In this document: in pieces, positions 1-7,234 of the stretch
How the letters are laid out: each line of letters opens with the position of its first letter
Numbering within the stretch: position 1 is the first letter of the stretch
From: Lentisphaeria bacterium
GTDB taxonomy: Bacteria > Verrucomicrobiota > Lentisphaeria > Victivallales > UBA1829
Reading direction: 5' to 3'
NCBI GenBank assembly: GCA_019408975.1
Contig: DXVA01000007.1
Span: 1 to 26,823 of the forward strand
DNA: 26,823 nt
Notes under the pieces: generated by a model
Told to the model about the DNA's origin: nothing
What the model saw: the letters and a program-made list of their open reading frames with translations, nothing else
Databases searched by the model: none
Translations under genes and position numbers: made by a program

Positions 1-41
1 GCTTTTGGTATTCCGGAACGACTTCCAAGGAGGAATATCCA

Positions 42-1757
42 ATGAAACCGAAATTTGAAAAATATATTCCCTTTCCCCATGTCAAAAATCCCAACCGCCA
101 GTGGCCTGACCGGGAGATCACAAAAGCGCCAATCTGGTGCTCGGTCGATTTGCGCGACGGCAATCAGGCGCTTCCGATGCCGATGAACCCGGAAAAGAAA
201 CTGGAATATTTCAAACTGCTCTGTGCCATCGGATTCAAAGAAATTGAAGTCTCGTTTCCGTCCGCGTCACAGGACGATTTCGACTTTGTCCGCAATCTCA
301 TCGAAAAGAAGGAAATTCCGTCCGATGTGCGCATTTCCGTGCTGACACAGGCGCGGGAATCTCTGATCAGGCGCACCGTGGAATCGCTCGCCGGAGTGGA
401 AAAGGCGATCCTTCACCTTTATGTTGCGACTTCCGACCTGCATGAACAGATCGTGTTCGGGAAAACACATGAAGAAACGATGAAAATGGCGGTGGAAGGA
501 ACGAAACTGGTTCGCCGCTACCTGAAAGAATACGGTCTGGAAGGCAAAGTCGCTTATGAATTTTCTCCAGAGGAATTCACGGACAGCGATCCGGATTATG
601 TGGTTGAGGTCTGCAAAGCCGTCAAAGAAGCGTGGGGACCCTCCGCCAAAAATGATTTTATCGCGAATCTCCCGCAGACCGTTGAGCGGCGCCCGCCTCA
701 CCATTACGCGGATATGATCGCCTATTTCATTGAAAAATATCCGTATATGGATGAAACGACCGTCAGCGTTCATTCCCACAACGACCAGGGGTGTGCGGTC
801 GCGTCTTCCGAATTTACGATTATGGCAGGTGCGGAACGTGTCGAAGGCACGCTTTTCGGACACGGGGAGCGCACCGGCAATGTGGATATCTGCACGCTGG
901 CGCTGAATCTGGCATCCCGGAATATTCCCACGGGGCTGGATTTTTCCGATCTTCCGCATATTGTCAAGGTCGTGGAAAATGCAACAGGAATTGATGTCCA
1001 CGAACGCCATCCTTACGCGGGGCAGCTCGCTTTTACGGCATTTTCAGGCTCCCATCAGGACGCGATCCGCAAGGGAATCGACCGTCTGGCGCAGGCGCAG
1101 GCACTGTTCCATGTCCAGTGGAAAGTTCCTTATCTGCATATCGACCCTGCGGATGTCGGGCGCAAATATGAAAAACTGATCCGTATCAACAGCCAGTCGG
1201 GAAAGGGCGGCGTCGCATATGTTCTGGAGCATGATTTTGAAATCTACCCGCCCAAGGGAATGCACCCGGAAATCGGCGCTTCCGTGCAGAAGTATGCCGA
1301 TGCAAAAGGCGATGAACTGGATGCCGCCGAACTGCTCAAGGTGTTCAACGATACGTTCGTCAATGTGAAGGGACCGTTTGAGCTGCTCAAATTTTCCCGT
1401 ATTTCCAAAGGCGACGAACACGATGAATCCAAGGAGGGGGCGCTGGTTGAGGTCAGCCTGAATCTGAAATTCGATGGCGGGGCGAAGGAAATCCGCGGCA
1501 TTGGAAACGGCCCGATCTCGGCGACGGTCCATGCCATCCGCAATGAGGCAAAGCTGTATGACTTCATCCTGGAGGATTTTTCGGAAAAGACACTCGGCAC
1601 CAATGCGGATGCAAAAGCAATTGCATTTGTCGGTGTCCGCCGGAAAAGCGACAACCGCCTTTTCTATGGCGTCGGCGAGCATCAGAATATTGATCTTGCC
1701 GCGATTTTTGCCCTGTTCTCCGCTTTGAACAGGGCGATTCTCAATGAACGGGGATAA
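42..1757 (+). CDS. leuA: 2-isopropylmalate synthase (LeuA)
   Basis: Cytosolic enzyme that condenses acetyl-CoA with 2-oxoisovalerate, the first committed step of leucine synthesis. At 571 residues it matches the longer LeuA class (yeast and Mycobacterium type) rather than the ~520-residue E. coli class. The catalytic TIM barrel starts with DLRDGNQA (residues 36-43), which carries the metal-binding Asp. HSHNDQG (244-250) supplies the two metal-binding His residues, and GERTGNVD (275-282) follows. The C-terminal ~140 residues fit the LeuA regulatory domain that binds leucine, so feedback inhibition is expected (inference). The ATG has a strong AGGAGG about 8 bases upstream. The promoter lies outside the window. 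The carboxypeptidase gene follows after 3 bp, so the two are probably co-transcribed. Homocitrate or citramalate synthases are alternatives, but the layout favours LeuA. Confidence 0.95.
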   Translation: MKPKFEKYIPFPHVKNPNRQWPDREITKAPIWCSVDLRDGNQALPMPMNPEKKLEYFKLLCAIGFKEIEVSFPSASQDDFDFVRNLIEKKEIPSDVRISVLTQARESLIRRTVESLAGVEKAILHLYVATSDLHEQIVFGKTHEETMKMAVEGTKLVRRYLKEYGLEGKVAYEFSPEEFTDSDPDYVVEVCKAVKEAWGPSAKNDFIANLPQTVERRPPHHYADMIAYFIEKYPYMDETTVSVHSHNDQGCAVASSEFTIMAGAERVEGTLFGHGERTGNVDICTLALNLASRNIPTGLDFSDLPHIVKVVENATGIDVHERHPYAGQLAFTAFSGSHQDAIRKGIDRLAQAQALFHVQWKVPYLHIDPADVGRKYEKLIRINSQSGKGGVAYVLEHDFEIYPPKGMHPEIGASVQKYADAKGDELDAAELLKVFNDTFVNVKGPFELLKFSRISKGDEHDESKEGALVEVSLNLKFDGGAKEIRGIGNGPISATVHAIRNEAKLYDFILEDFSEKTLGTNADAKAIAFVGVRRKSDNRLFYGVGEHQNIDLAAIFALFSALNRAILNERG

Positions 1758-1760
1758 GTT

Positions 1761-2978
1761 ATGAAATTCAAATATATTCTGCTGATTGTGCTGGTCATCA
1801 TTGCACTTCACCTCGTGGTCGTATGGTTTTTCATGAGAGGGGGGAATGTTCCTGCGGCGGGAGCAGAAGCCACAGCCGGCGGAACAGAGCAGAGTATTGC
1901 GGAAGCCATCGCCGCAGCCAAAGCCAAAGCAGGTTTGAAAAAAACTCAGAACCTGACGGAAAAGGATATGGCGTTCCAGGACCGCTCCAAACCGGTACTT
2001 TCCACCACGCCGCGGATTCATACTCCCTACCGTTACGAATATGCGGTTCGCGGCAATATTCCGGGGATTCGGTCCAGTGCGAATGCAACATCGGGCATAC
2101 TGGTGGATGCCGATACGCGGATTGTGCTCTGGGCTAAAAACCCGGAACGTGCATTCCCCATTGCATCCATGACCAAGCTTATGACCCTTTTCCTGGCATA
2201 TGAAGATATCGTGGCGGGAAAAGTCACGCTGGATACGCAGATACAGGTGACAAGAGCTGCCGCCAAGATCGGTGGAAGCCAGGTCTGGCTGGATCCGCGG
2301 GAAACCTTTTCGCTTCAGGACCTGCTGATGGCAGTCTCGCTGAAAAGCGCAAATGACGCCGCATACCTTGTCGGCGAATATCTCGGCGGCGGCGATGTCG
2401 CTGCATTCATTGCGCGAATGAACCGGCGCGCCGCGGAGCTCGGCATGAAAAATACGCATTATTACAATCCGCACGGACTTCCCGGCACATCCAGCCGCAC
2501 GGACAATGTGAGTTCTCCCGCAGATATGGCGACGCTTGCCGAATATATTCTGGAGCATCCGCTTCTGATGAAGTGGTCTTCCACGCTTTACGCGGATTTC
2601 CGGACGCCGGGAACGAAAGGACATCTCCGGATGAAGAATCATAATAATCTCCTCCCCGGAGGAAGATATGCCAGCCCCGGAGTGGACGGGCTCAAAACCG
2701 GTTTCATTGCCCGTTCCGGTTACTGCGTGACTGTAACGTGCCTGCGCAACGGGAAACGCATGATCGCGATGGTGACGGGTTATCCGACGGCGCGTGAACG
2801 CGACCAGTTTCTCAGGCAGCTCCTGAACTGGGGCTATTCCCGCGCGGACGATCCTGCGGCGGCGCTTGCGGAAACGCGGAAACAGGCATCCCAGGTCCGG
2901 ACCACGACAAAAACCGCTGCAAAAAAGAAAACTGCGGTCAAACGTACTGCGACAAAGAAGAAAAGCAGAAACAATTGA
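1761..2978 (+). CDS. D-alanyl-D-alanine carboxypeptidase, peptidase S11 family, membrane anchored
   Basis: Penicillin-binding protein of the PBP5/DacA type, which trims the terminal D-Ala from peptidoglycan stem peptides in the periplasm. All three active-site motifs are present: SMTK (136-139, nucleophile Ser136), SAN (196-198) and KTG (312-314). Residues 4-24 form one hydrophobic segment after MKFK, with no clear cleavage site, so an N-terminal membrane anchor is likely. Residues 35-75 are an Ala-rich linker. After the catalytic domain (~95-360) the second beta domain and amphipathic C-terminal anchor of E. coli PBP5 are missing. In their place is a very basic Lys/Thr/Ala tail (~373-405). 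The start is 3 bp after leuA, without a strong ribosome site of its own, so translation may be coupled. The reaction is family knowledge; it could also act as an endopeptidase of the PBP7 type. Confidence 0.9.
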   Translation: MKFKYILLIVLVIIALHLVVVWFFMRGGNVPAAGAEATAGGTEQSIAEAIAAAKAKAGLKKTQNLTEKDMAFQDRSKPVLSTTPRIHTPYRYEYAVRGNIPGIRSSANATSGILVDADTRIVLWAKNPERAFPIASMTKLMTLFLAYEDIVAGKVTLDTQIQVTRAAAKIGGSQVWLDPRETFSLQDLLMAVSLKSANDAAYLVGEYLGGGDVAAFIARMNRRAAELGMKNTHYYNPHGLPGTSSRTDNVSSPADMATLAEYILEHPLLMKWSSTLYADFRTPGTKGHLRMKNHNNLLPGGRYASPGVDGLKTGFIARSGYCVTVTCLRNGKRMIAMVTGYPTARERDQFLRQLLNWGYSRADDPAAALAETRKQASQVRTTTKTAAKKKTAVKRTATKKKSRNN

Positions 2979-3033
2979 TAATCCTTTTTTGAGATTACTC
3001 CTTACTTTTGAGAAAATTTCTTAATAAAAAAGC

Positions 3034-3061
3034 TTGACAAAAGCAGATTCTGTTCTAAGTT
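3034..3061 (+). promoter_or_regulatory. Candidate sigma-70 promoter of the peroxiredoxin gene
   Basis: A perfect -35 box TTGACA (3034-3039) is followed after 16 bases by TAAGTT (3056-3061), a weaker -10 box. Transcription would begin near 3068, giving a leader of about 55 bases that carries GGAGG (3111-3115), 6 bases before the ATG. The rest of the 143-bp gap after the carboxypeptidase gene shows only AT-rich sequence and no convincing terminator. No operator for a peroxide regulator was recognised. Confidence 0.6.
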
Positions 3062-3121
3062 AAGTACGGGGGATCAACAGTCATCCCTCTTGTTATCAAC
3101 CAAATTTACAGGAGGACTAAA

Positions 3122-3703
3122 ATGTTAGTTACCAGAGAAGCACCCGATTTCACCGCAAACGCCGTTTATCCCGACTTCAGCATTGCACCGCTTACGCTTT
3201 CCGAGTACAGAGGCAAGTATGTTGTGCTGTTCTTCTATCCGATGGACTTCACATTCGTATGCCCGTCGGAGATCATTGCGTTCAACAAAAAGCTTGATGA
3301 ATTCAAAAAGAGAAACTGCGAAGTGATTTCCGTTTCCATTGATTCGGAATATTCTCATTTTGCATGGAAGTCCACGGAACCGAAGAAAGGCGGCATCGGC
3401 AATGTCCAGTTCCCGATGGTCGCGGATATCACAAAATCCATTTCGCGCAACTATGAAGTCCTTTATGACAACTCGGTTGCCCTGCGCGGACTTTTCATCA
3501 TCGACAAGCTCGGCATTGTGCGCCATGCCACGATCAACGACCTTCCGCTCGGAAGAAATGTCGATGAGGTTCTCCGCACACTGGATGCGCTCCAGTTCAC
3601 TGAAAAATACGGCGACGTCTGCCCTGCAAACTGGCACCTCGGCGAAGAAGGCATGAAGCCTACTGCCGATGGTGTGGCGGATTATCTCGGCAAACACGAA
3701 TAA
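3122..3703 (+). CDS. Typical 2-Cys peroxiredoxin (AhpC/Prx1 family)
   Basis: Thiol peroxidase that reduces hydrogen peroxide and organic peroxides in the cytoplasm, as an obligate homodimer. The 193 residues match the Prx1/AhpC family. The peroxidatic Cys47 sits in FYPMDFTFVCPSE, and the resolving Cys167 in DVCPANW near the C-terminus. Residues 90-93 read GGIG and the C-terminal helix carries Tyr-Leu (188-189). These resemble the GGLG and YF motifs that make eukaryotic peroxiredoxins sensitive to over-oxidation, and most bacterial AhpC proteins lack them. The gene appears to be monocistronic, with its own promoter and a downstream hairpin. No reductase partner (AhpF, or thioredoxin and its reductase) is nearby, so the electron donor is unknown. 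Confidence 0.95.
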   Translation: MLVTREAPDFTANAVYPDFSIAPLTLSEYRGKYVVLFFYPMDFTFVCPSEIIAFNKKLDEFKKRNCEVISVSIDSEYSHFAWKSTEPKKGGIGNVQFPMVADITKSISRNYEVLYDNSVALRGLFIIDKLGIVRHATINDLPLGRNVDEVLRTLDALQFTEKYGDVCPANWHLGEEGMKPTADGVADYLGKHE

Positions 3704-3712
3704 ACTGCCGCA

Positions 3713-3750
3713 GGAGGAAGAAAATACATTTCATGTTCTTTTCTTCCTCC
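3713..3750 (+). terminator. Perfect 12-bp inverted repeat after the peroxiredoxin gene
   Basis: GGAGGAAGAAAA (3713-3724) pairs perfectly with TTTTCTTCCTCC (3739-3750) around a 14-base loop, starting 10 bases after the stop codon. The stem is purine on one side and pyrimidine on the other. No uninterrupted T run follows (the next bases are CTGATTTTCC), so it may be an inefficient terminator or an mRNA 3'-end stabiliser. Confidence 0.6.
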
Positions 3751-3763
3751 CTGATTTTCCCGT

Positions 3764-3814
3764 CAACTCTTAACTCCATAACTCTTAACTCCATAACTCT
3801 TAACTCTTAACTAT
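3764..3814. repeat. Tandem heptamer array (TAACTCN), seven units
   Basis: Seven 7-base units follow one another: CAACTCT, TAACTCC, [A], TAACTCT, TAACTCC, [A], TAACTCT, TAACTCT, TAACTAT. Single A residues at 3778 and 3793 create a higher 15-base period. The array ends 18 bases before the first possible zwf start. It resembles the short tandemly repeated heptamers known from cyanobacterial intergenic DNA. The last unit runs into TATAAAG, which could serve as a -10 box, but no matching -35 box is seen. Confidence 0.85.
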
Positions 3815-3874
3815 AAAGCGGGGGGTGTTGCAATGGATTTTCCCGGTCAGTACAGATGGCGCGGAGGATTCTGT

Positions 3875-5380
3875 ATGGAGGTCAGCCCGATTCCTGATAC
3901 GGTTGTCATATTCGGAGCGCTCGGCGACCTTGCGAACAGAAAACTGATTCCGTCATTGTTCAATTTGCACAGACGCGGACTGTTTCATGAAAAATCCGCG
4001 ATTGTTGCCTGCGGGCGCGCCCCCATGGAACAGGATGTCTATCGGGAAACGGTCCGGAAACTGCTTTCGGGAAAAAATCCGCCGGATCGCCGGAACCTGA
4101 TCGAAACTTTCCTGAAAAAATTGTTCTATCATGCCGGCGATTACGGAGAGAACGATACCTATACACGCCTTGATGCGCAGCTCAAAGAGATCGAACATTC
4201 CTTTTCCAATGACAATGCCTGCCGCATTTACTATCTTTCCACGGCACCGACCGTTTACCTGACGGTGGTGAATCATCTCTGTCAGGCAGGCCTGCTGGCG
4301 GAAGACCCCGTGACCAATATGCCGTGGCGGCATGTGGTTATCGAAAAACCGTTCGGACGCGATCTTGAAAGCGCAAAGGAACTGGACCGCAACCTGCGCA
4401 AATGCCTGAATGAGCGCCAGATTTACCGTATCGACCACTATCTCGGCAAGGAAACGGTTCAGAATATCCTGATGTTCCGGTTTGCAAATCTGATTTTTGA
4501 ACCCGTCTGGAACCGTGATTACATTGATTCCGTCCAGATCACCGTTGCGGAAACCGTCGGCGTGGAGCACAGGGCAAAGTATTTCGAAACCGCCGGGCTT
4601 CTGCGGGACATGTTCCAGAACCATATGTTTGAAATGCTTTCGCTGGTTGCCATGGAAGTTCCCGCCTCATTTGAAGCATCCAGCGTCCGCGATGAGAAAG
4701 CAAAGCTCCTGCGTTCGATCCGCCCGTTCGACCTGGAAAAACTGAACGGGCAGATGATCCGCGCGCAATATGCGGAGGGAAACGGCATGGCTGCCTATCG
4801 CAGTGAACCCGGAGTCGCCCCCGAATCACAGACCGAAACTTATGTTGCTGCGAAGCTCCTCATAGACAACTGGCGCTGGAAAGGCGTTCCCTTTTATCTG
4901 AGGAGCGGAAAACGGCTTGCGGCAAAACGCAGTGAAATCGTCATCACGTTCAAGCACATTCCGCATTCCATTTTCCTGCCGGTCCATTCCGAGGATCTTG
5001 TGCAGAACCGCCTGACGCTCACGGTCCAGCCGCAGGAAGGCTTATCCTTGAGTTTCCTCGCCAAGAAACCGGGTCCGAAGCTCTGCATGGGCGATCTGAC
5101 GATGGATTTCAAGTATGCCAGCATTCTGGAAAAAGGCGAAAGTATGCCGGAAGCTTACGAACGGCTTCTGCTGGACTGTATGCTCGGCGACCAGACTCTG
5201 TTCATCCGCAGCGACACAGTAGAGCTTGCATGGGGATTGCTCACGCCCGTTCTTGAACACTGGAAGGAACATCCGGAGTCCTGTCCCCTTGCTTTCTACC
5301 CTGCCGGGAGCAGCGGTCCGAAGGAAGCGGATCATCTGATTCAAAGCGACAATCATTTCTGGACAGAATTCTCCGTTTGA
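3875..5380 (+). CDS. zwf: Glucose-6-phosphate 1-dehydrogenase (Zwf)
   Basis: Oxidises glucose 6-phosphate to 6-phosphogluconolactone with NADP+, opening the oxidative pentose phosphate pathway and supplying reducing power. The nucleotide-binding motif GALGDLANRK lies at residues 14-23, EKPFGRD at 157-163 and the substrate and catalytic motif RIDHYLGKE at 185-193. The frame is open from an ATG at 3833, but I chose the ATG at 3875. It has GGAGG seven bases upstream, and the extra 14 residues before it look unlike the family. The resulting 501 residues are close to the usual 480-510. The gene stands alone, between the heptamer array and a clear terminator. The usual partners pgl and gnd are not in the window. 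The peroxiredoxin just upstream may benefit from the NADPH (inference only). Confidence 0.95.
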   Translation: MEVSPIPDTVVIFGALGDLANRKLIPSLFNLHRRGLFHEKSAIVACGRAPMEQDVYRETVRKLLSGKNPPDRRNLIETFLKKLFYHAGDYGENDTYTRLDAQLKEIEHSFSNDNACRIYYLSTAPTVYLTVVNHLCQAGLLAEDPVTNMPWRHVVIEKPFGRDLESAKELDRNLRKCLNERQIYRIDHYLGKETVQNILMFRFANLIFEPVWNRDYIDSVQITVAETVGVEHRAKYFETAGLLRDMFQNHMFEMLSLVAMEVPASFEASSVRDEKAKLLRSIRPFDLEKLNGQMIRAQYAEGNGMAAYRSEPGVAPESQTETYVAAKLLIDNWRWKGVPFYLRSGKRLAAKRSEIVITFKHIPHSIFLPVHSEDLVQNRLTLTVQPQEGLSLSFLAKKPGPKLCMGDLTMDFKYASILEKGESMPEAYERLLLDCMLGDQTLFIRSDTVELAWGLLTPVLEHWKEHPESCPLAFYPAGSSGPKEADHLIQSDNHFWTEFSV

Positions 5381-5410
5381 ATGTGACGATTCGATTATAC
5401 GCGACAGGGC

Positions 5411-5432
5411 AACAGGAAATCATCCTGTTTTT
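5411..5432 (+). terminator. Intrinsic terminator after zwf
   Basis: AACAGGA (5411-5417) and TCCTGTT (5423-5429) form a 7-bp stem with a 5-base loop. The 3' arm runs into five T residues (5428-5432). It lies 30 bases after the zwf stop and upstream of the next promoter, so it separates zwf from the HPr-trk operon. Confidence 0.75.
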
Positions 5433-5461
5433 CCCGTTTCCATAATTCTTTTCCTGCCCGC

Positions 5462-5490
5462 TTGTCAAAAGAGAAAAGACATGCTATATT
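5462..5490 (+). promoter_or_regulatory. Candidate extended -10 promoter of the HPr-trkA-trkH operon
   Basis: TTGTCA (5462-5467), 17 bases, then TATATT (5485-5490), with TGC directly before the -10 box (extended -10 element). Transcription would start near 5497, leaving a leader of about 80 bases that is pyrimidine rich and shows no stable hairpin by eye. GGAG (5565-5568) precedes the HPr start by 9 bases. Confidence 0.75.
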
Positions 5491-5577
5491 ATACGCCGTT
5501 ATTTTTCAGAACTTAGAAATGTTTAACTTTTACTGCATGTTCTCTTTTTGCAATAAAACAATCCGGAGAAAAGCACT

Positions 5578-5850
5578 ATGTTTGAGAAGAAAATTCAGAT
5601 CCAGAACAAGGCGGGCATTCACTGCCGCCCTTCCAGCATGATCATGGGAGCCGTTGAACTCTATCCCGGTCATGAGTTCTGCGTCGAATCGGAGCGCGGA
5701 ACATCCAATCTCCAGAGCATTCTTGATCTTCTCGCTCTCGGACTTCAGTTCAGGGACAATGTGACGCTCAAAGTGACAGGTCCGAAGGAACAGGAAGCCG
5801 GAGAAAAAATAGCGGAACTTTTTGAACACGTCTACGATTTCCATTCCTGA
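5578..5850 (+). CDS. ptsH: HPr-like phosphocarrier protein (PtsH/NPr family)
   Basis: Small cytosolic phosphocarrier of the phosphotransferase system, which receives phosphate from enzyme I on a His and passes it to an EIIA. The 90 residues have the family length. His15 sits in the signature AGIHCRPSS, and the second conserved stretch SNLQSILDLLALGL (43-56) contains Ser47, equivalent to the Ser46 regulatory site phosphorylated by HPr kinase. No enzyme I, EIIA or HPr kinase is in the window. The gene is first in an apparent operon with trkA (14 bp gap) and trkH. This is suggestive because in E. coli the nitrogen PTS protein EIIA-Ntr binds TrkA. The protein could therefore be a sugar HPr, an NPr, or a purely regulatory carrier; sequence alone does not decide. 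Confidence 0.9.
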   Translation: MFEKKIQIQNKAGIHCRPSSMIMGAVELYPGHEFCVESERGTSNLQSILDLLALGLQFRDNVTLKVTGPKEQEAGEKIAELFEHVYDFHS

Positions 5851-5864
5851 GAAGGGGGACTTTT

Positions 5865-7229
5865 ATGAGAATCATCATAGCCGGTGCAGGTGAACTCGGC
5901 AGGCTTTTAGCCTCAACTCTCAGCAATGCGGCTCATGATGTGACGATCATTGATTCAGATGCGGATATGCTGGAGCATATCAATGACAATCTGGATATCA
6001 AAGTCGTGGAAGGAAGCTGCATCAGCATCAATACACTGAAAGACGCCGGAATCAAAACCGCCGACGCTCTGCTCGCGGTCAGCGGCGACGAAGCGGCAAA
6101 CATCCTCTGCTGCCAGCTTGCCTCAAAAATGGGGGTGCTGAAAACCGTCTGCCGTTTGAGTTCGCCGGATCGTTTTTCGGAAGACGACGGAGTGACTCCC
6201 GAAAAATTCGGAATCTGGAAATGCGTTTCGCCTTCCGAAGAATGCGTCGGCAAAATACGAAGCGTCCTGCGGAACCGTATGCTGGTCGAAAAGATCCGGT
6301 TTTCAAATCCCGATGCGGTCATGGAGGTATTCCGCGTCAGTCCCTCCTCCCTGCTTGCGGGAACCCGTGTGAAGGATATTCCGACAGATTCGGGGCTTTT
6401 GAGCTCGGTCCGTTTTGCGGCAATCGTCCGGCAGAAACAGTTCCTGATTCCCCACGGCGACACGATTTTCGTTCCCGGCGACAAAGTGTATATTGCAGGC
6501 GGCAACAAGGATGTCGCCAATTTCATCTCGTGGATCTCGGAGGAGACATCTTCCGCCAAGACATCGCGGATCGTCATCGCCGGAGCCACCATTACAGGGC
6601 GCCTTCTTGCTTCGGCACTTTGCGCGGACGGTTATGACGTCCGCTTTATCGAAAAGAACCAGCAGAAAGGCGAAAAACTGCTTGACACACTTCCTCCCGG
6701 AATTCTGGTCATCAACGGCGACCCGACCGACGAAGAAGTACTGGAAGAAGCGGGAATCCGTGACTGCGAAGGTTTCGTCAGCGCCGCTTCGGATGATGAA
6801 GACAATATCCTGAGCTGTATCATGGCGAAACGGATGGGGGCAAGAAAAACTGTAACAGTCACCTCAAAACCCGAATATATCCGCATTGTCCCTACCATGG
6901 ATATGATCGACTGCGGGTTCAGCACCACATTGACGGCGGTCAATTCGATCCTGCGCATGTTGGAAAGCGGCACGATGCGGATCGACGCTTTCCTCCAGAT
7001 GTTCCATGCGCGCCTGACTGAATTCCGCGTTTCCAATTCATCTCCGCTTTGCGGAAAGGAACTTGCGACATGCAATCTGCCGTCCTCCACGCTGTTCGCT
7101 CTGGCGTTCCGTAAAGATGAGATCATCGCACCGTCCGGCAATACGATTCTCCAGCCGGGGGACACCGTCGTGGCGATCGTAACGCCGGAAGTCGAAAAAG
7201 AACTTGAACCGCTTTTCCCGGAAAAGTAA
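5865..7229 (+). CDS. trkA: Trk potassium uptake system NAD-binding subunit TrkA
   Basis: Peripheral cytoplasmic subunit that gates the TrkH channel in response to nucleotides. The 454 residues match E. coli TrkA (458) and consist of two RCK units in tandem. Each has an N-terminal Rossmann part and a C-terminal TrkA-C part. The first Rossmann motif is GAGELG (7-12) with the acidic Asp30 at the end of strand 2. The second begins IVIAGATITG (about 236-245), where the glycine pattern is weaker and a Glu takes the strand 2 position. Start: ATG after AAGGGGG (5851-5857), 14 bp behind the HPr gene. trkH follows after 5 bp, so the channel and its gate are made together. Confidence 0.95.
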   Translation: MRIIIAGAGELGRLLASTLSNAAHDVTIIDSDADMLEHINDNLDIKVVEGSCISINTLKDAGIKTADALLAVSGDEAANILCCQLASKMGVLKTVCRLSSPDRFSEDDGVTPEKFGIWKCVSPSEECVGKIRSVLRNRMLVEKIRFSNPDAVMEVFRVSPSSLLAGTRVKDIPTDSGLLSSVRFAAIVRQKQFLIPHGDTIFVPGDKVYIAGGNKDVANFISWISEETSSAKTSRIVIAGATITGRLLASALCADGYDVRFIEKNQQKGEKLLDTLPPGILVINGDPTDEEVLEEAGIRDCEGFVSAASDDEDNILSCIMAKRMGARKTVTVTSKPEYIRIVPTMDMIDCGFSTTLTAVNSILRMLESGTMRIDAFLQMFHARLTEFRVSNSSPLCGKELATCNLPSSTLFALAFRKDEIIAPSGNTILQPGDTVVAIVTPEVEKELEPLFPEK

Positions 7230-7234
7230 AGATC

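Noticed and set aside
1044..2642. Open frame of 532 codons on the minus strand over leuA and the carboxypeptidase gene
   Set aside because: It crosses the boundary between two well supported genes, and its predicted protein is Cys/His/Arg-rich without any domain; a shadow frame.
3833..3874. Upstream ATG of zwf adding 14 residues
   Set aside because: The inner ATG at 3875 has GGAGG at ideal spacing and gives a protein start typical for the family.
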